DNA of 45,478 bases from Terriglobales bacterium (GTDB taxonomy: Bacteria; Acidobacteriota; Terriglobia; Terriglobales; Acidobacteriaceae), in the NCBI GenBank assembly GCA_035691485.1, contig DASSIZ010000134.1, forward strand, positions 1 to 45,478. Reading direction: 5' to 3'. Position numbers and translations under genes: made by a program. The notes below the pieces were generated by a model. The model had not been told where the DNA came from and did no database searches. It saw only the letters and a list, made by a program, of their open reading frames with translations. This document shows positions 32,415-41,607 of this stretch, in pieces (positions within the stretch are counted from its first letter, which is position 1; every line of letters starts with the position of its first letter).

Positions 32415-34037
32415 ATGTTCGCAGAGCCAGGCGAGTCCGCCAAGCCGCGTTTTTCGACCCCAGTCCTGTTGGGAATTGTCCTGGCGGTCACCTTTCTGGT
32501 TTATGTCGGCACGCTGCAGTTCGAATTTGTCTATGACGACCTGGGGCAGATCGTCGCCAATCCGGCGGTCCAGAGCTGGAAGTACTTTCCGCTGTATTTT
32601 CGGGCCAATGTCTGGATGCAGCAGTTCTCCGTGGGAAACTACTACCGGCCGCTGTTCCTGGCCTGGTTCCTGGTCAATCACACGCTATTCGGCTTACATC
32701 CGTCATTCTGGCATCTGACCACGGTTTTGGCGCATGTTGGAGTCACCGCGCTGGTCTTTGTCCTGACTCTGCGCTTGACCCGTGATCGCCGCGTGGCGCT
32801 GATTGCGGCGTTGCTGTTCGGCTTGCACCCCGTGCACCTGGAATCGGTGGCTTGGATTTCCGGCGTCACCGATTCGCTGATGGCGCTGCTGCTCATCCCG
32901 GCGTTCCTCTCGTATTTGAATTATCGCGAGCGGCGTGGCCAAGGCTGGCTGATCCTATCGCTTGCTCTTTACGCGCTGGCGCTGCTCTCGAAAGAAACGG
33001 CGGTGGTGCTTCCGGCGCTTCTATTTGCCTACGAATGTACGTATGGCGCCGACGCCCGGAGCTGGCATGCCCGTGTGCGTGGCGCGCTGCTGCCGCTGCT
33101 TTCCTTCGTGGTAGTGACCGGCGCATACCTGGTGGCGCGCGCGCAAGCGCTGCATGGCATCGCGCACAAAACTGTAGAGCTGCCGCTCAGCATAGCGCTG
33201 CTTACGGTGCCGTCGGCGCTGTGGTGGTACATCCGACTGCTGGTTGCGCCGTTCGGGCTGAGTGTTTTTTATGACACGCCGTACGTAACGCAGGTCAGCA
33301 TGAAATACGTCATGTGGCCGGCGGTCGGAATCGCGCTTACCGCCGGGTTGCTGGGGTGGTGGTGGAGGAAAAAGCGATCGCCGCTGGTTGCCTTCGCTTC
33401 GGTGTGGCTGTTGGTTCCCATCCTGCCGCTGCTGAATCTGACGGTGCTGCCGATGGGCGACTTCATCCACGACCGCTATCTTTACCTGCCGTCAGTGGGC
33501 TTCTCGCTGCTGCTGGCGACGGCGCTGGCGCAGCTCGACACGCGGGAGATTTTCGGGCGCCCGGCGGGACTGGTGGCCGCCATCGCGCTGGCGGTGGTCA
33601 TGGCATTTGCCACCGTGGCACAGAGCGTGCCCTGGGCGAATGACGTGGTGCTCTACTACCACGGGATGGCGGTTGCGCCGAACAACGATCTGCCGCGCAA
33701 CAAGCTGGCGGCAACGTTTGTGCAGCGCGGGATGTATGACCAGGGCATCCGGCTCTATCACGCGGTGCTGGCCGACGATCCCGATTACTGGTACGCGAAC
33801 TACCGCATGGGATACGCCCAGTACATGACCGGACACTACTTGGAAGCCGAACGTTACCTGGTGCGCGCCACCGAACTGCACGGCACGCCCGACGAGTTCT
33901 ACTACCTTGGATTGGCACAGGTGAAATTGGGCCGCAAGGAAGCTGCCGGCCATTCCTTGCAACAAGCGGTCCGCATGCAGCCGGACTCGTCGGAATACAA
34001 ACAAGCACTAGCCTCCTTGGGGCAGCAGAGTAGATAA
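32415..34037 (+). CDS. GT-C-type glycosyltransferase-like membrane protein with C-terminal TPRs
   Basis: A 540-residue protein: about ten membrane helices (17-400) followed by two or three TPR units (about 430-540, ANYRMGYAQYMTGHYLEAERYL). The first external loop carries FVYDDLGQI (Asp41-Asp42), the position of the metal-binding acid pair of GT-C/PMT-fold transferases, then NYYRPLFLAWFLVNHTLFG and ALLFGLHPVHLESVAWISG, which recur in TMTC-like proteins (eukaryotic O-mannosyltransferases with TPR tails). Such enzymes move a sugar from a polyprenyl carrier to proteins on the outer membrane-face. It is divergent from the two pilin genes and 12 bases ahead of a paralogue. Fold likely; substrate inferred only from context. 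Confidence 0.75.
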   Translation: MFAEPGESAKPRFSTPVLLGIVLAVTFLVYVGTLQFEFVYDDLGQIVANPAVQSWKYFPLYFRANVWMQQFSVGNYYRPLFLAWFLVNHTLFGLHPSFWHLTTVLAHVGVTALVFVLTLRLTRDRRVALIAALLFGLHPVHLESVAWISGVTDSLMALLLIPAFLSYLNYRERRGQGWLILSLALYALALLSKETAVVLPALLFAYECTYGADARSWHARVRGALLPLLSFVVVTGAYLVARAQALHGIAHKTVELPLSIALLTVPSALWWYIRLLVAPFGLSVFYDTPYVTQVSMKYVMWPAVGIALTAGLLGWWWRKKRSPLVAFASVWLLVPILPLLNLTVLPMGDFIHDRYLYLPSVGFSLLLATALAQLDTREIFGRPAGLVAAIALAVVMAFATVAQSVPWANDVVLYYHGMAVAPNNDLPRNKLAATFVQRGMYDQGIRLYHAVLADDPDYWYANYRMGYAQYMTGHYLEAERYLVRATELHGTPDEFYYLGLAQVKLGRKEAAGHSLQQAVRMQPDSSEYKQALASLGQQSR

Positions 34038-34049
34038 CTGATCGCAGCC

Positions 34050-35864
34050 ATGGGAACGCCAACCACACAAACATTGATTGCGGCAACGCCAACCGCCCCG
34101 CGAACGGCAGCGGAATCATGGTGGAGTATGCACGCTGACGGCCTGCTGCTGCGGCTGGCGCTGCTGCTTACCTTCGCCGCGTACGCGCGCACCATCGTCT
34201 TCGATTTCGTCTTTGACGACCACCTCCAGATCGCCCTGAACGCCTGGGTGCAAGCGTGGGAGTTTGTGCCGCATTACTTCACCGGCCACGTCTGGCACTT
34301 CCAGCAGCCGAACTGGGCCGGAAACTATTACCGTCCGTTGTTCCTGTTGTGGCTGCGGGTCAACCATGCGGTGTTTGGCCTGACCCCCGCCTGGTGGCAC
34401 CTGATGAGCATTGCGCTGCAAGTGCTGGCGACATGGCTGGTCTATCGTCTCGGTTTACGTCTGCTGGGTTCGCCGCGGGCGGCGGCAGTGGCGGCGCTGC
34501 TGTTCGGCGTGAATCCGGTCCACATCGAGGCCGTTGCCTGGGTCTCCGGCAACACCGAAACCTTGGTGGGAGTCGCCTGCATGGCGTCGTTCCTTGCCTA
34601 CCTGAACTGGCGAGACGGCGGGGCAAAGCGGACGTGGTGGCTGGCGGCTTCGGTCGCTCTCTACGTCGTGTGCGTGTTGCTGAAAGAAACCGGCCTGGTG
34701 GTGCCGGGAGTCATTCTGGCGTACGAGATTCTCTCGCCCGACCGCGAAGATTCCGGACGTCGATGGAACTTTCGGCAGACTGCTCTTCTGCTGGCGCCGT
34801 ATGCCGTCGTCACGCTTGCGTATCTGGCGGCCCGCGGCGCAGTGTTGCGAGGAGTGGTCAGCCCGATGCATCACCGGCCGCTCGCCTCTGTCGTGCTGAC
34901 ATGGCCGAAAATCCTGTGGTCTTATTTGGCCCTGCTGGCTTGGCCATTCGGTCTGAACGCCTACTACGACGACTTTGACCTGGTGAAGGCGGTGGGGTCG
35001 CGAAATTTCGTGCTCCCCACGCTTGCCATTGTGGCGGTGCTGGCTGCATACATCGCGTTGTTTCGCCGTTCGCGACGAATGTTGTTAGCAGGAATTGCGA
35101 TCCTGCTGCCGCTGGCGCCGGTGGTCGTGGGCTCCGTGGTTTTCCAGATGCACGATTTCATTCACGACCGGTTTCTCTATGTCCCTTCGATAGCGCCCGC
35201 ATTTATGCTCGCAGCTCTGCTCATGCGGACCTCATCCAGAGGTCAATTCGGCGGGTCGCGTCCGGGCCAGCATGACGATTGGAGGCTAGCCGCAGCGCTC
35301 GCGCTGGGCTTGGTGCTGACAGTTTCCACCGTCGTGCAGACTGGTGCCTGGGACAATGACATCGCGCTGTTCACGCACGCCCGCAAGCTGGCGCCTCACA
35401 ATGTTCGCGCCACCGAAGGACTCGCCGAGGCCTACGGCATGATCGGCGATCTGGATAATGCCGTGCGCATTCAGCGTGAGGCCACCGTCGAAAGGCCGAC
35501 CTACTGGGCAGGGTGGTGCAACCTGGGGATTTATCAGTACCGGGCCAAGGATTTCGCGGCAGCGGAGCGTACACTCATGCACGCCATCGAGATTTGGCCG
35601 CAGGAAATCCAGCCCATGAGCGGAGGCCAGTTCTATTACCTGGGAATGTCTCGCCTGCAGCAGGGCCGGGCCGCCGATGCGGAACCGCCTTTGCGCCGCG
35701 CCGTCGAGTTGCGCGGCGACTCGCCCGGATATCATTTCGCATTGGCGACGGCGCTGAAACAGTTGGGAAGGCCCCAGGAAGCTGAGGCGGAACTTCGCGC
35801 CGAGGCTGTGAATCGCAAGATTGTCGATGAGCAGATGAAGGTGCTGGCCAACGCCATTCGCTAG
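34050..35864 (+). CDS. second GT-C-type/TPR membrane protein, paralogue
   Basis: A 604-residue paralogue of the preceding protein with the same plan: about ten helices, acid pair FVFDDHLQI (Asp56-Asp57), NYYRPLFLLWLRVNHAVFGL, AALLFGVNPVHIEAVAWVSG, HDFIHDRFLYVPSIAPAF, and a C-terminal TPR region (about 450-600). An extra 20-residue N-terminal tail rich in Thr/Ala precedes helix 1. It starts 12 bases after the first gene, so they are cotranscribed. Two paralogous enzymes next to two paralogous pilins is suggestive of paired specificity. The stop codon TAG overlaps the stop of the converging M16 peptidase gene in a shared CTAG. Confidence 0.75.
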   Translation: MGTPTTQTLIAATPTAPRTAAESWWSMHADGLLLRLALLLTFAAYARTIVFDFVFDDHLQIALNAWVQAWEFVPHYFTGHVWHFQQPNWAGNYYRPLFLLWLRVNHAVFGLTPAWWHLMSIALQVLATWLVYRLGLRLLGSPRAAAVAALLFGVNPVHIEAVAWVSGNTETLVGVACMASFLAYLNWRDGGAKRTWWLAASVALYVVCVLLKETGLVVPGVILAYEILSPDREDSGRRWNFRQTALLLAPYAVVTLAYLAARGAVLRGVVSPMHHRPLASVVLTWPKILWSYLALLAWPFGLNAYYDDFDLVKAVGSRNFVLPTLAIVAVLAAYIALFRRSRRMLLAGIAILLPLAPVVVGSVVFQMHDFIHDRFLYVPSIAPAFMLAALLMRTSSRGQFGGSRPGQHDDWRLAAALALGLVLTVSTVVQTGAWDNDIALFTHARKLAPHNVRATEGLAEAYGMIGDLDNAVRIQREATVERPTYWAGWCNLGIYQYRAKDFAAAERTLMHAIEIWPQEIQPMSGGQFYYLGMSRLQQGRAADAEPPLRRAVELRGDSPGYHFALATALKQLGRPQEAEAELRAEAVNRKIVDEQMKVLANAIR

Positions 35865-37138
35865 GCCGCGAGCTGTTCGCGCGAGATCTTCAAACCGTTC
35901 AGGTTGCCCAACACCGTCACCGCGATGTGCTCGGGCTTGAAGAATTCATTCGCCAACTTGACGAGATCTTCCTTCGTCACCTTCTCAATGCTGTTCAGGA
36001 TTTCATCCAGGCCAATGAAACGGTCGAAGTACATCTCCTGCCGCGCCAGGTTGGACATGCGCGCGGTGGAGGATTCCAGGCTCAGCATCAGGCTGCCTTT
36101 GAGCTGGTCCTTGGCGCGGCGCAATTCCTCTTCCGGGATTGCCTCCGCCTTCAGATTGTGGAATTCGTTCACAATCGACAGCACGACCTTGGGCGCCGAC
36201 TCGCGCGAGGTCCCGGCGTAAATCGAGAGGCAGCCGGTATCGCGATAAGGGTTCAGCTCGCTGTAGATCGCGTAGGCTAGCCCCTGGCGCTCGCGAATGT
36301 TCTGGAACAGCCGGGAACTCATGCCGCCGCCCAGGACGGTGCTCAGGATGTAGCCGGCATAACGGCTCTCGTGGCCGACGGGATGGGAAGGCACGCCGAC
36401 GCAGATCTGCACCTGCTCCAGCGCCTTTTTATTGCGCATGATGATGCGCGCGGAAACTTTCGGCGGCGCCTGGTGGAAACCATTCTTGCCCGCCTGCAAC
36501 CCCAGGAATTTCTCTTTTACCAGGTCGACGAAACGCTCGTGGTTGAGGTTGCCAGCGGCGGAGATGATCATGTTGTTGGGGATGAAAAATCTCTGCCAGT
36601 AATTGAGCAGCAGGTCCTGCTCGAACCGGCGCACCGTGTCCTTAGTGCCCAGGATGGGCTTGCCCAGGGGGTGATCCTTCCAGAAATTCTGGGTGAAGAT
36701 CTCATGGACAAGGTAGTCGGGATTGTCCTCGTCCATCTTGATCTCTTCCATGATCACGCCGCGCTCGCGGGTGATGTCCTTCATGTCGAAGACCGGGTTC
36801 AGCACCAGGTCGCTGAGCACGTCCATGGCGATGGGCAGGTGCTCGTCGAGGACCTTGATATCAAACGAAATGCATTCCTTGGCGGTGAAAGCGTCAAGGT
36901 TGCCGCCGATGGAATCGACTTGGCGGGCAATGTCTTCGGCGGTGCGGGATTTGGTCCCCTTAAACACCATGTGTTCCACGAAATGGGAAATGCCGTTGAG
37001 TTCCGCTTCCTCGTGGCGCGAACCAGTCTTGATCCAAATGCCGATCGAGATCGATCGGATGTGCTGCATCTCCTCGGTCAGCACGATCAGACCGTTGGGC
37101 AGCACCTCGCGCCGAATATTACGGAGCTCTTCCACCAT
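35861..37138 (-). CDS. M16 family zinc metallopeptidase
   Basis: A 425-residue peptidase of the M16B (processing-peptidase-like) family. The inverted zinc motif HFVEH lies at residues 52-56 and the second Glu ligand in VIMEEIKMDEDNPD (Glu132); the C-terminal domain has SRLFQNIRERQGLAYAIYS with the substrate-contacting Arg/Tyr region. This single-domain-pair form dimerises to form the clam-shell. Start ATG 37138 gives MVEELRNIRREVLPNGLIVL, the family's usual beginning; the frame extends 16 codons upstream to GTG. In many bacteria this gene follows pnp, but not here. No signal peptide, so cytoplasmic. It is convergent with the GT-C gene and shares a stop overlap. Confidence 0.93.
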   Translation of the reverse strand: MVEELRNIRREVLPNGLIVLTEEMQHIRSISIGIWIKTGSRHEEAELNGISHFVEHMVFKGTKSRTAEDIARQVDSIGGNLDAFTAKECISFDIKVLDEHLPIAMDVLSDLVLNPVFDMKDITRERGVIMEEIKMDEDNPDYLVHEIFTQNFWKDHPLGKPILGTKDTVRRFEQDLLLNYWQRFFIPNNMIISAAGNLNHERFVDLVKEKFLGLQAGKNGFHQAPPKVSARIIMRNKKALEQVQICVGVPSHPVGHESRYAGYILSTVLGGGMSSRLFQNIRERQGLAYAIYSELNPYRDTGCLSIYAGTSRESAPKVVLSIVNEFHNLKAEAIPEEELRRAKDQLKGSLMLSLESSTARMSNLARQEMYFDRFIGLDEILNSIEKVTKEDLVKLANEFFKPEHIAVTVLGNLNGLKISREQLAA

Positions 37139-37347
37139 GACACGTTCCAATTCAAGGAGCCGGCAGCCTTCGCCCAAACCCCACACTAAAGATTCTTACA
37201 CACCGCAGCCTAACCCGCGCACAAACATTAAAGTAATAGAATCAGCGGCTTAGGACCTGTTCTTTCACCTGTCCCGGGAACCGGAACCGGCCGTCGCAGG
37301 AGATACAATGGGGACAGCCAGTTAACCCGATACTTCTTATTAGATGC

Positions 37348-38442
37348 ATGCGAGTAGCTCCGGAAATCACGCTTTTGGGCCTTAATGCTCAAGAGCTTAC
37401 GGCGATTGCGACGGAAGCGGGGCAGCCCGCCTACCGGGGACGCCAGCTGTTCGAAGCGGTCTATCGCAACCGGGTCGAGACGGTAAATCAGATCACAACG
37501 CTTCCTGCCGCTTGGCGGAGCGAGCTGGCGAAAAATTATGTCGTCGGCTTGCCGCAGGTGCAAAAGCAATTCCTCTCGGTCGATGGCACCCGGCGTTACC
37601 TGATCGGCTTTGTTGACGGACAGAGCGTCGAAACAGTCTGGATGCCCGAGGGCGACGACGGCGAACAGGGCGATGGCAGCGAAGGTGGGTTCAAACGCGC
37701 CACCATCTGCGTCTCCAGCCAGGCGGGCTGCGCGGTTGATTGCCGGTTTTGCATGACCGCGCTGCTCGGCTTGCTGCGCAACCTCAGCCCCGGGGAGATC
37801 GTCGGCCAAATCCTGCGCGTGCTTCAGGACCGTAAAATCTCGCTAGAAAGCGAGCGCATCAACCTGGTATTCATGGGCCAGGGTGAGCCGTTCCTGAATT
37901 ACGACAACTTCATGAAGGCAGTGCGCTTGCTGGTGGATGGCGTCGGCATACCGGCATCGCGCATGACGGTTTCCACCGCCGGTATCGTGCCCCGCATCCG
38001 CGATTTTGCAAGGGAAGCGGTCCGGCCCAAGCTGGCGATTTCGCTCAATGCGTCGAGTGACGAATTACGCGACCGGGTCATGCCGATCAATCGCAAGTGG
38101 AACCTGGCAGCGCTGATGAAGGCGGCGCGCGAATTCCCGCTTCGTCCGCGAGAGCGCCTGACCTTCGAATACGTGCTGCTCGATGGGGTCAACGACAGCG
38201 TCGAAAACGCGGGCGAGGTGGCCACCCTGATCAAGGGACTGAACGCCAAGGTCAACCTGATTGCGCTCAATCCCGGCCCGGAAATTCCGTTTTCCACGCC
38301 GGAAGAACAGCGCGTCCAGGCTTTCCAGCAGACCCTCATTGGCGCTGGTATTCCGGCATTTCTCCGGCGTCCCCGCGGGCGCGACATCTATGCCGCCTGC
38401 GGACAGCTGAAGCGCGCGGAAGTGGTGCAGATCAGCGCATGA
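37348..38442 (+). CDS. rlmN: 23S rRNA / tRNA adenine C2-methyltransferase
   Basis: A 364-residue radical-SAM enzyme that methylates C2 of A2503 in 23S rRNA and A37 in some tRNAs. The [4Fe-4S] cluster ligands are CAVDCRFC (Cys128, 132, 135); the two catalytic cysteines are present, Cys121 in TICVSSQAG and Cys351 in YAACGQLK. VFMGQGEPFLNYDN and STAGIVPRI are SAM and family motifs. An acidic insert (residues 101-114, EGDDGEQGDGSEGG) precedes the cluster loop. ATG 37348 gives a normal N-terminus (ITLLGLNAQELTAIATEAGQ). The ribosome site is weak. It is divergent from the M16 gene. Confidence 0.95.
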   Translation: MRVAPEITLLGLNAQELTAIATEAGQPAYRGRQLFEAVYRNRVETVNQITTLPAAWRSELAKNYVVGLPQVQKQFLSVDGTRRYLIGFVDGQSVETVWMPEGDDGEQGDGSEGGFKRATICVSSQAGCAVDCRFCMTALLGLLRNLSPGEIVGQILRVLQDRKISLESERINLVFMGQGEPFLNYDNFMKAVRLLVDGVGIPASRMTVSTAGIVPRIRDFAREAVRPKLAISLNASSDELRDRVMPINRKWNLAALMKAAREFPLRPRERLTFEYVLLDGVNDSVENAGEVATLIKGLNAKVNLIALNPGPEIPFSTPEEQRVQAFQQTLIGAGIPAFLRRPRGRDIYAACGQLKRAEVVQISA

Positions 38443-38533
38443 AAAGCGGCTGCGAGCCTCGATCAAGCCAACTGCGCGCTCTCTTCGTTCATCTTGAATG
38501 TAAGCGCCTGCTCTAAGGGCGCGCTCCGGGCTC

Positions 38534-40828
38534 ATGACCAGATCGCGGCTCCTCGCTACCACGGGAATTCTTGTCGTATTCGCAGCCATGCTGGCGGGAT
38601 GCACTATCCCCCAGAGGCAATTCGCCCGCGCTGAACGATTGGAGCGCGAAGGCCGTAACGCCGAAGCTGCCGCCCTTTATCAAAAAATGGTGGACGAAAT
38701 TCCGTTGCGCGAAACGCGCGCTCGTTCGCAGGTTTATTTCCGCCTGGGCGAATGTCTCTACCGTCTTGAACACATCGCCGAAGCTTTCAACGCATTTGAG
38801 AAGGCCGCCGAGGTAGAACCCGGCAACATGGCGGCTCAGTTGCGTCTGGGCGAGGTCTTGTTGGTCGCGGGAGCGGCGGACCGCGCGCGCGAACAAGCGG
38901 AGATCGTGTTGCGGCATTCGCCGGCAAATGCCGAAGCCATGGCGCTGCTGGCGGGCTCGCTGGCCGCCTCCGGAAAAACCGAGCAGGCCAAGGAGGAGTA
39001 TCGAAGCGTGTTGCGGAGCGATGCCCATCTCGTCTCCGCGGCCATCGCCCTGGCCGACATCTACAACCGGGAGAACCGCGTCGATGAGGCGCGCCGCGTG
39101 CTGCACGAGTCAGCGGCGGCAAACCCGAACCGTGCAGCACCATGGCTGGCGCTCGGCCGCCTCAACGAACAGGAGGGCGATGCTGCCGCTGCCGAACAAT
39201 GTTATCGGCAGGCGGTGGCCGCCGAGGACATCCCCGAATCCAACATGCGGTTCGCGCAATTTCTCCAGCGCACTACACGCATTAACGAAGCCGAGCAGGT
39301 GCTGCGGCGGGTGGACGCGCAGCGTCCCACTCAACCCACGGCCTTGCCCGACTTCGAACTGATTGCCGGCAAGCCGGACACCGCCTTGCAACGCTACCAG
39401 GCAGCTCTGAGTTCCGCCGGGGCCAGTTTGTCAGGAAAGAAACCCCAACCCTGGATGGCGCTGGATCAGCTTCGCGACCGTGCGCTGCTGGCGACCCGCC
39501 TGGTAGAAGCCGACATCAACGTGGCCGAGCAGAAATCGGGACCGGACAAGGCTGACGCTCTGCAGCGCGCGCATGCGCACCTGGCGCAGTACCGCCTTGA
39601 CTTGGACCCGGCGACCATTTCCATCCTGCAGGCGGAGATCGCACTGGCGGATTCGGACCTGCCGGCTGCGAGCCTGCAGTCGAAGGCGGCGGTTGCGCTG
39701 GCGCCGCAATCGGCGCCCGCGCATTACGTGCTGGGTACCGCTACTTACCGCTCAGGAAATAAGGCGGACGGGCGAGCGCAATGGCTGGCGGCGCTGGATT
39801 CGGATTCGCACTTCGTGCCCGCGCGCTTGGCGCTGGCGAACGATGCCGTTGCCACCGGCAATGCCAAGCTGGCGGAGCGATACATCATGGCCGTGGTGCG
39901 GGACGAGCCCGGCAACGTCAGCGCGCTGAACCTGTTCGCGCGCGTGCTGCTGGCGGAAAAACGCACTGACGCTGCCGCCATGATGGCGCGGCGCGCGCTG
40001 GCGGTTGACACCGCGTCTGCCCCCGCTCGCGTCATCCTGGGCGAGATTGCGCTGCAGCAGCAGCGCGTGGGCGAGGCTCTCCTGCAGTTCGAACAGGCAG
40101 TGCTGGCGCAACCACACTCGGTGGAAGCAATCGACGGGCTGACCCGCGTCTACCGCACCGGCACCATCACGCGGCCGATGCTGGCGAAGATGGAGAAGAT
40201 CGCGGCCGCGGCACCTGCGTCGGCGACGCTGATGGAAATAGCCGGCCGTCTTTATGCCGACCGCGGGTGGCTCGACGATGCCAAGCGAGCGCTGCAGGCT
40301 GCGCTCCGCATCGATCCGCAGTGCGCCACCGCGGCCTCCGCTCTGGCGCGCCTTTATGCCGGGAACGGGGAACTCTCCGCCGCCGCCGACTCCGCGTCGC
40401 ACACTGGGGGAAACTCCGCCGCGCTGCTGGCCGGGGTCCGCGCCCAGGAGCAGAACGACACCACCGCGGCCATCCAGAACTACGAGCGCGCCATCCGCGA
40501 AGGCGAGCACTCGGGCGTCGCTGCCAACAACCTGGCATGGTTGTACGTGGAGCAGGGAACCAACCTCGACCGGGCGCTGCAGCTGGCGGAAACGGCGCGC
40601 TCCCTGGCGCCGGATAGCCCGGCGGTCATGGATACCGTCGGTGTGGTGCGGCTGCGGCTGCGCAAGTACTCGGAGGCGATCAGCGCGCTGGAATCTGCGC
40701 GCAAGCTTGCTGGAACTCACCCCGCCGACCCGGAACTTCTGGCGCAGATTCGCCGTCATCTTTCCGAAGCCTATTTCCGGGCAGGGAAGACTGCCGCTGC
40801 CGCGGCGGTTGACGCAACGAAGAATTAA
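38534..40828 (+). CDS. large TPR lipoprotein
   Basis: A 764-residue lipoprotein: signal and lipobox LAGC with acylated Cys23, then about 15 TPR-like repeats filling most of the protein (for example AAALYQKMVDEIPLRE, YRSVLRSDAHLVSAAIALADIYN, AVALAPQSAPAHYVLGTATYRSG, AARSLAPDSPAVMDTVGVVRLR-like units). It is tethered to a membrane on the periplasmic side and likely scaffolds a complex; relatives include PEP-CTERM/exopolysaccharide TPR proteins, a comparison by architecture only. Upstream, 38513-38529 matches the 5' region of tRNA-Arg over 17 bases. No strong ribosome site precedes ATG. Confidence 0.85.
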   Translation: MTRSRLLATTGILVVFAAMLAGCTIPQRQFARAERLEREGRNAEAAALYQKMVDEIPLRETRARSQVYFRLGECLYRLEHIAEAFNAFEKAAEVEPGNMAAQLRLGEVLLVAGAADRAREQAEIVLRHSPANAEAMALLAGSLAASGKTEQAKEEYRSVLRSDAHLVSAAIALADIYNRENRVDEARRVLHESAAANPNRAAPWLALGRLNEQEGDAAAAEQCYRQAVAAEDIPESNMRFAQFLQRTTRINEAEQVLRRVDAQRPTQPTALPDFELIAGKPDTALQRYQAALSSAGASLSGKKPQPWMALDQLRDRALLATRLVEADINVAEQKSGPDKADALQRAHAHLAQYRLDLDPATISILQAEIALADSDLPAASLQSKAAVALAPQSAPAHYVLGTATYRSGNKADGRAQWLAALDSDSHFVPARLALANDAVATGNAKLAERYIMAVVRDEPGNVSALNLFARVLLAEKRTDAAAMMARRALAVDTASAPARVILGEIALQQQRVGEALLQFEQAVLAQPHSVEAIDGLTRVYRTGTITRPMLAKMEKIAAAAPASATLMEIAGRLYADRGWLDDAKRALQAALRIDPQCATAASALARLYAGNGELSAAADSASHTGGNSAALLAGVRAQEQNDTTAAIQNYERAIREGEHSGVAANNLAWLYVEQGTNLDRALQLAETARSLAPDSPAVMDTVGVVRLRLRKYSEAISALESARKLAGTHPADPELLAQIRRHLSEAYFRAGKTAAAAAVDATKN

Positions 40829-40947
40829 AGACGCGGTCCCGAAGAGGGGCAGCTGCTCCTGTCAGTCTGTTAATTCTTCATTCCTCTGCCCACCGCGGCC
40901 ACCGCCGCCGCATCCCATCGAACATCCCACCAAGAGGAGGAATGCAG

Positions 40948-41514
40948 ATGGCTTCCAAAGATCTCGACGGAGTTCGCGTCGCCATTATTTTGGATACCGA
41001 CTTCGAACAAGTGGAAATGACGGAGCCGCGCAAGGCCCTGGAGGAAGCGGGCGCAACCTGCAAGCTGATTTCGCCGAAGAGCGAGGTTATCGGCGTCAAG
41101 CACGATGAGAAGAAGGACACGTTCAAAGTGGACCTGCCGCTGGACCGCGCCCAGCCTGACGAGTTCGACGCCGTGTTGCTGCCTGGCGGGGCGCTCAATG
41201 CCGACGCCCTGCGCGTCAATCACGCGGCCCAGGAGTTCGTCCGCAAAATCGACGAGGCCGGCAAACCGATGGCCATCATCTGCCATGCCCCGTGGCTGCT
41301 GGTTTCCGCAGGCCTGGCGAAGGGCCGCCACCTGACCAGCTACCACACCATTCAAGACGACATGATCAACGCCGGGGCTAACTGGGAGGACCGGGAGGTG
41401 ATCGTGGATCGCAACCTGGTGAGCAGTCGCCAACCATCCGACATTCCCGCATTCAATCGCGAGATGATTCGCCTGTTCGCGGAAGCCAAGCGCGGCAAAC
41501 TGCGGGCGGCGTAA
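40948..41514 (+). CDS. DJ-1/PfpI family protein
   Basis: A 188-residue member of the DJ-1/PfpI superfamily, close to the YhbO/PfpI type (deglycase, chaperone or protease-like roles are reported for the family). The nucleophilic elbow is AIICHAPWLL with Cys112, partnered by Glu20 in DTDFEQVEM and His113. LLPGGALNADALR and SYHTIQDDMINAGANWEDREVIVD are typical. Two in-frame ATGs lie at 40942 and 40948; I prefer the second because GAGGAGG (40934-40940) is seven bases before it and only one base before the first. An intrinsic terminator follows. A stress role is likely. Confidence 0.93.
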   Translation: MASKDLDGVRVAIILDTDFEQVEMTEPRKALEEAGATCKLISPKSEVIGVKHDEKKDTFKVDLPLDRAQPDEFDAVLLPGGALNADALRVNHAAQEFVRKIDEAGKPMAIICHAPWLLVSAGLAKGRHLTSYHTIQDDMINAGANWEDREVIVDRNLVSSRQPSDIPAFNREMIRLFAEAKRGKLRAA

Positions 41515-41540
41515 CTCGGTCTCCAATTCGTACAACTGGC

Positions 41541-41574
41541 AGCGCCGGAAACCCATGGTTTTCGGCGCTTTTTT
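41541..41574 (+). terminator. rho-independent terminator after the PfpI gene
   Basis: AGCGCCG pairs with CGGCGCT, extended by three A-T pairs, around a short loop and followed by six T residues. Confidence 0.88.
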
Positions 41575-41607
41575 GTCCCCTCAGATTTCTCCTGATAGGC
41601 TGCACGG

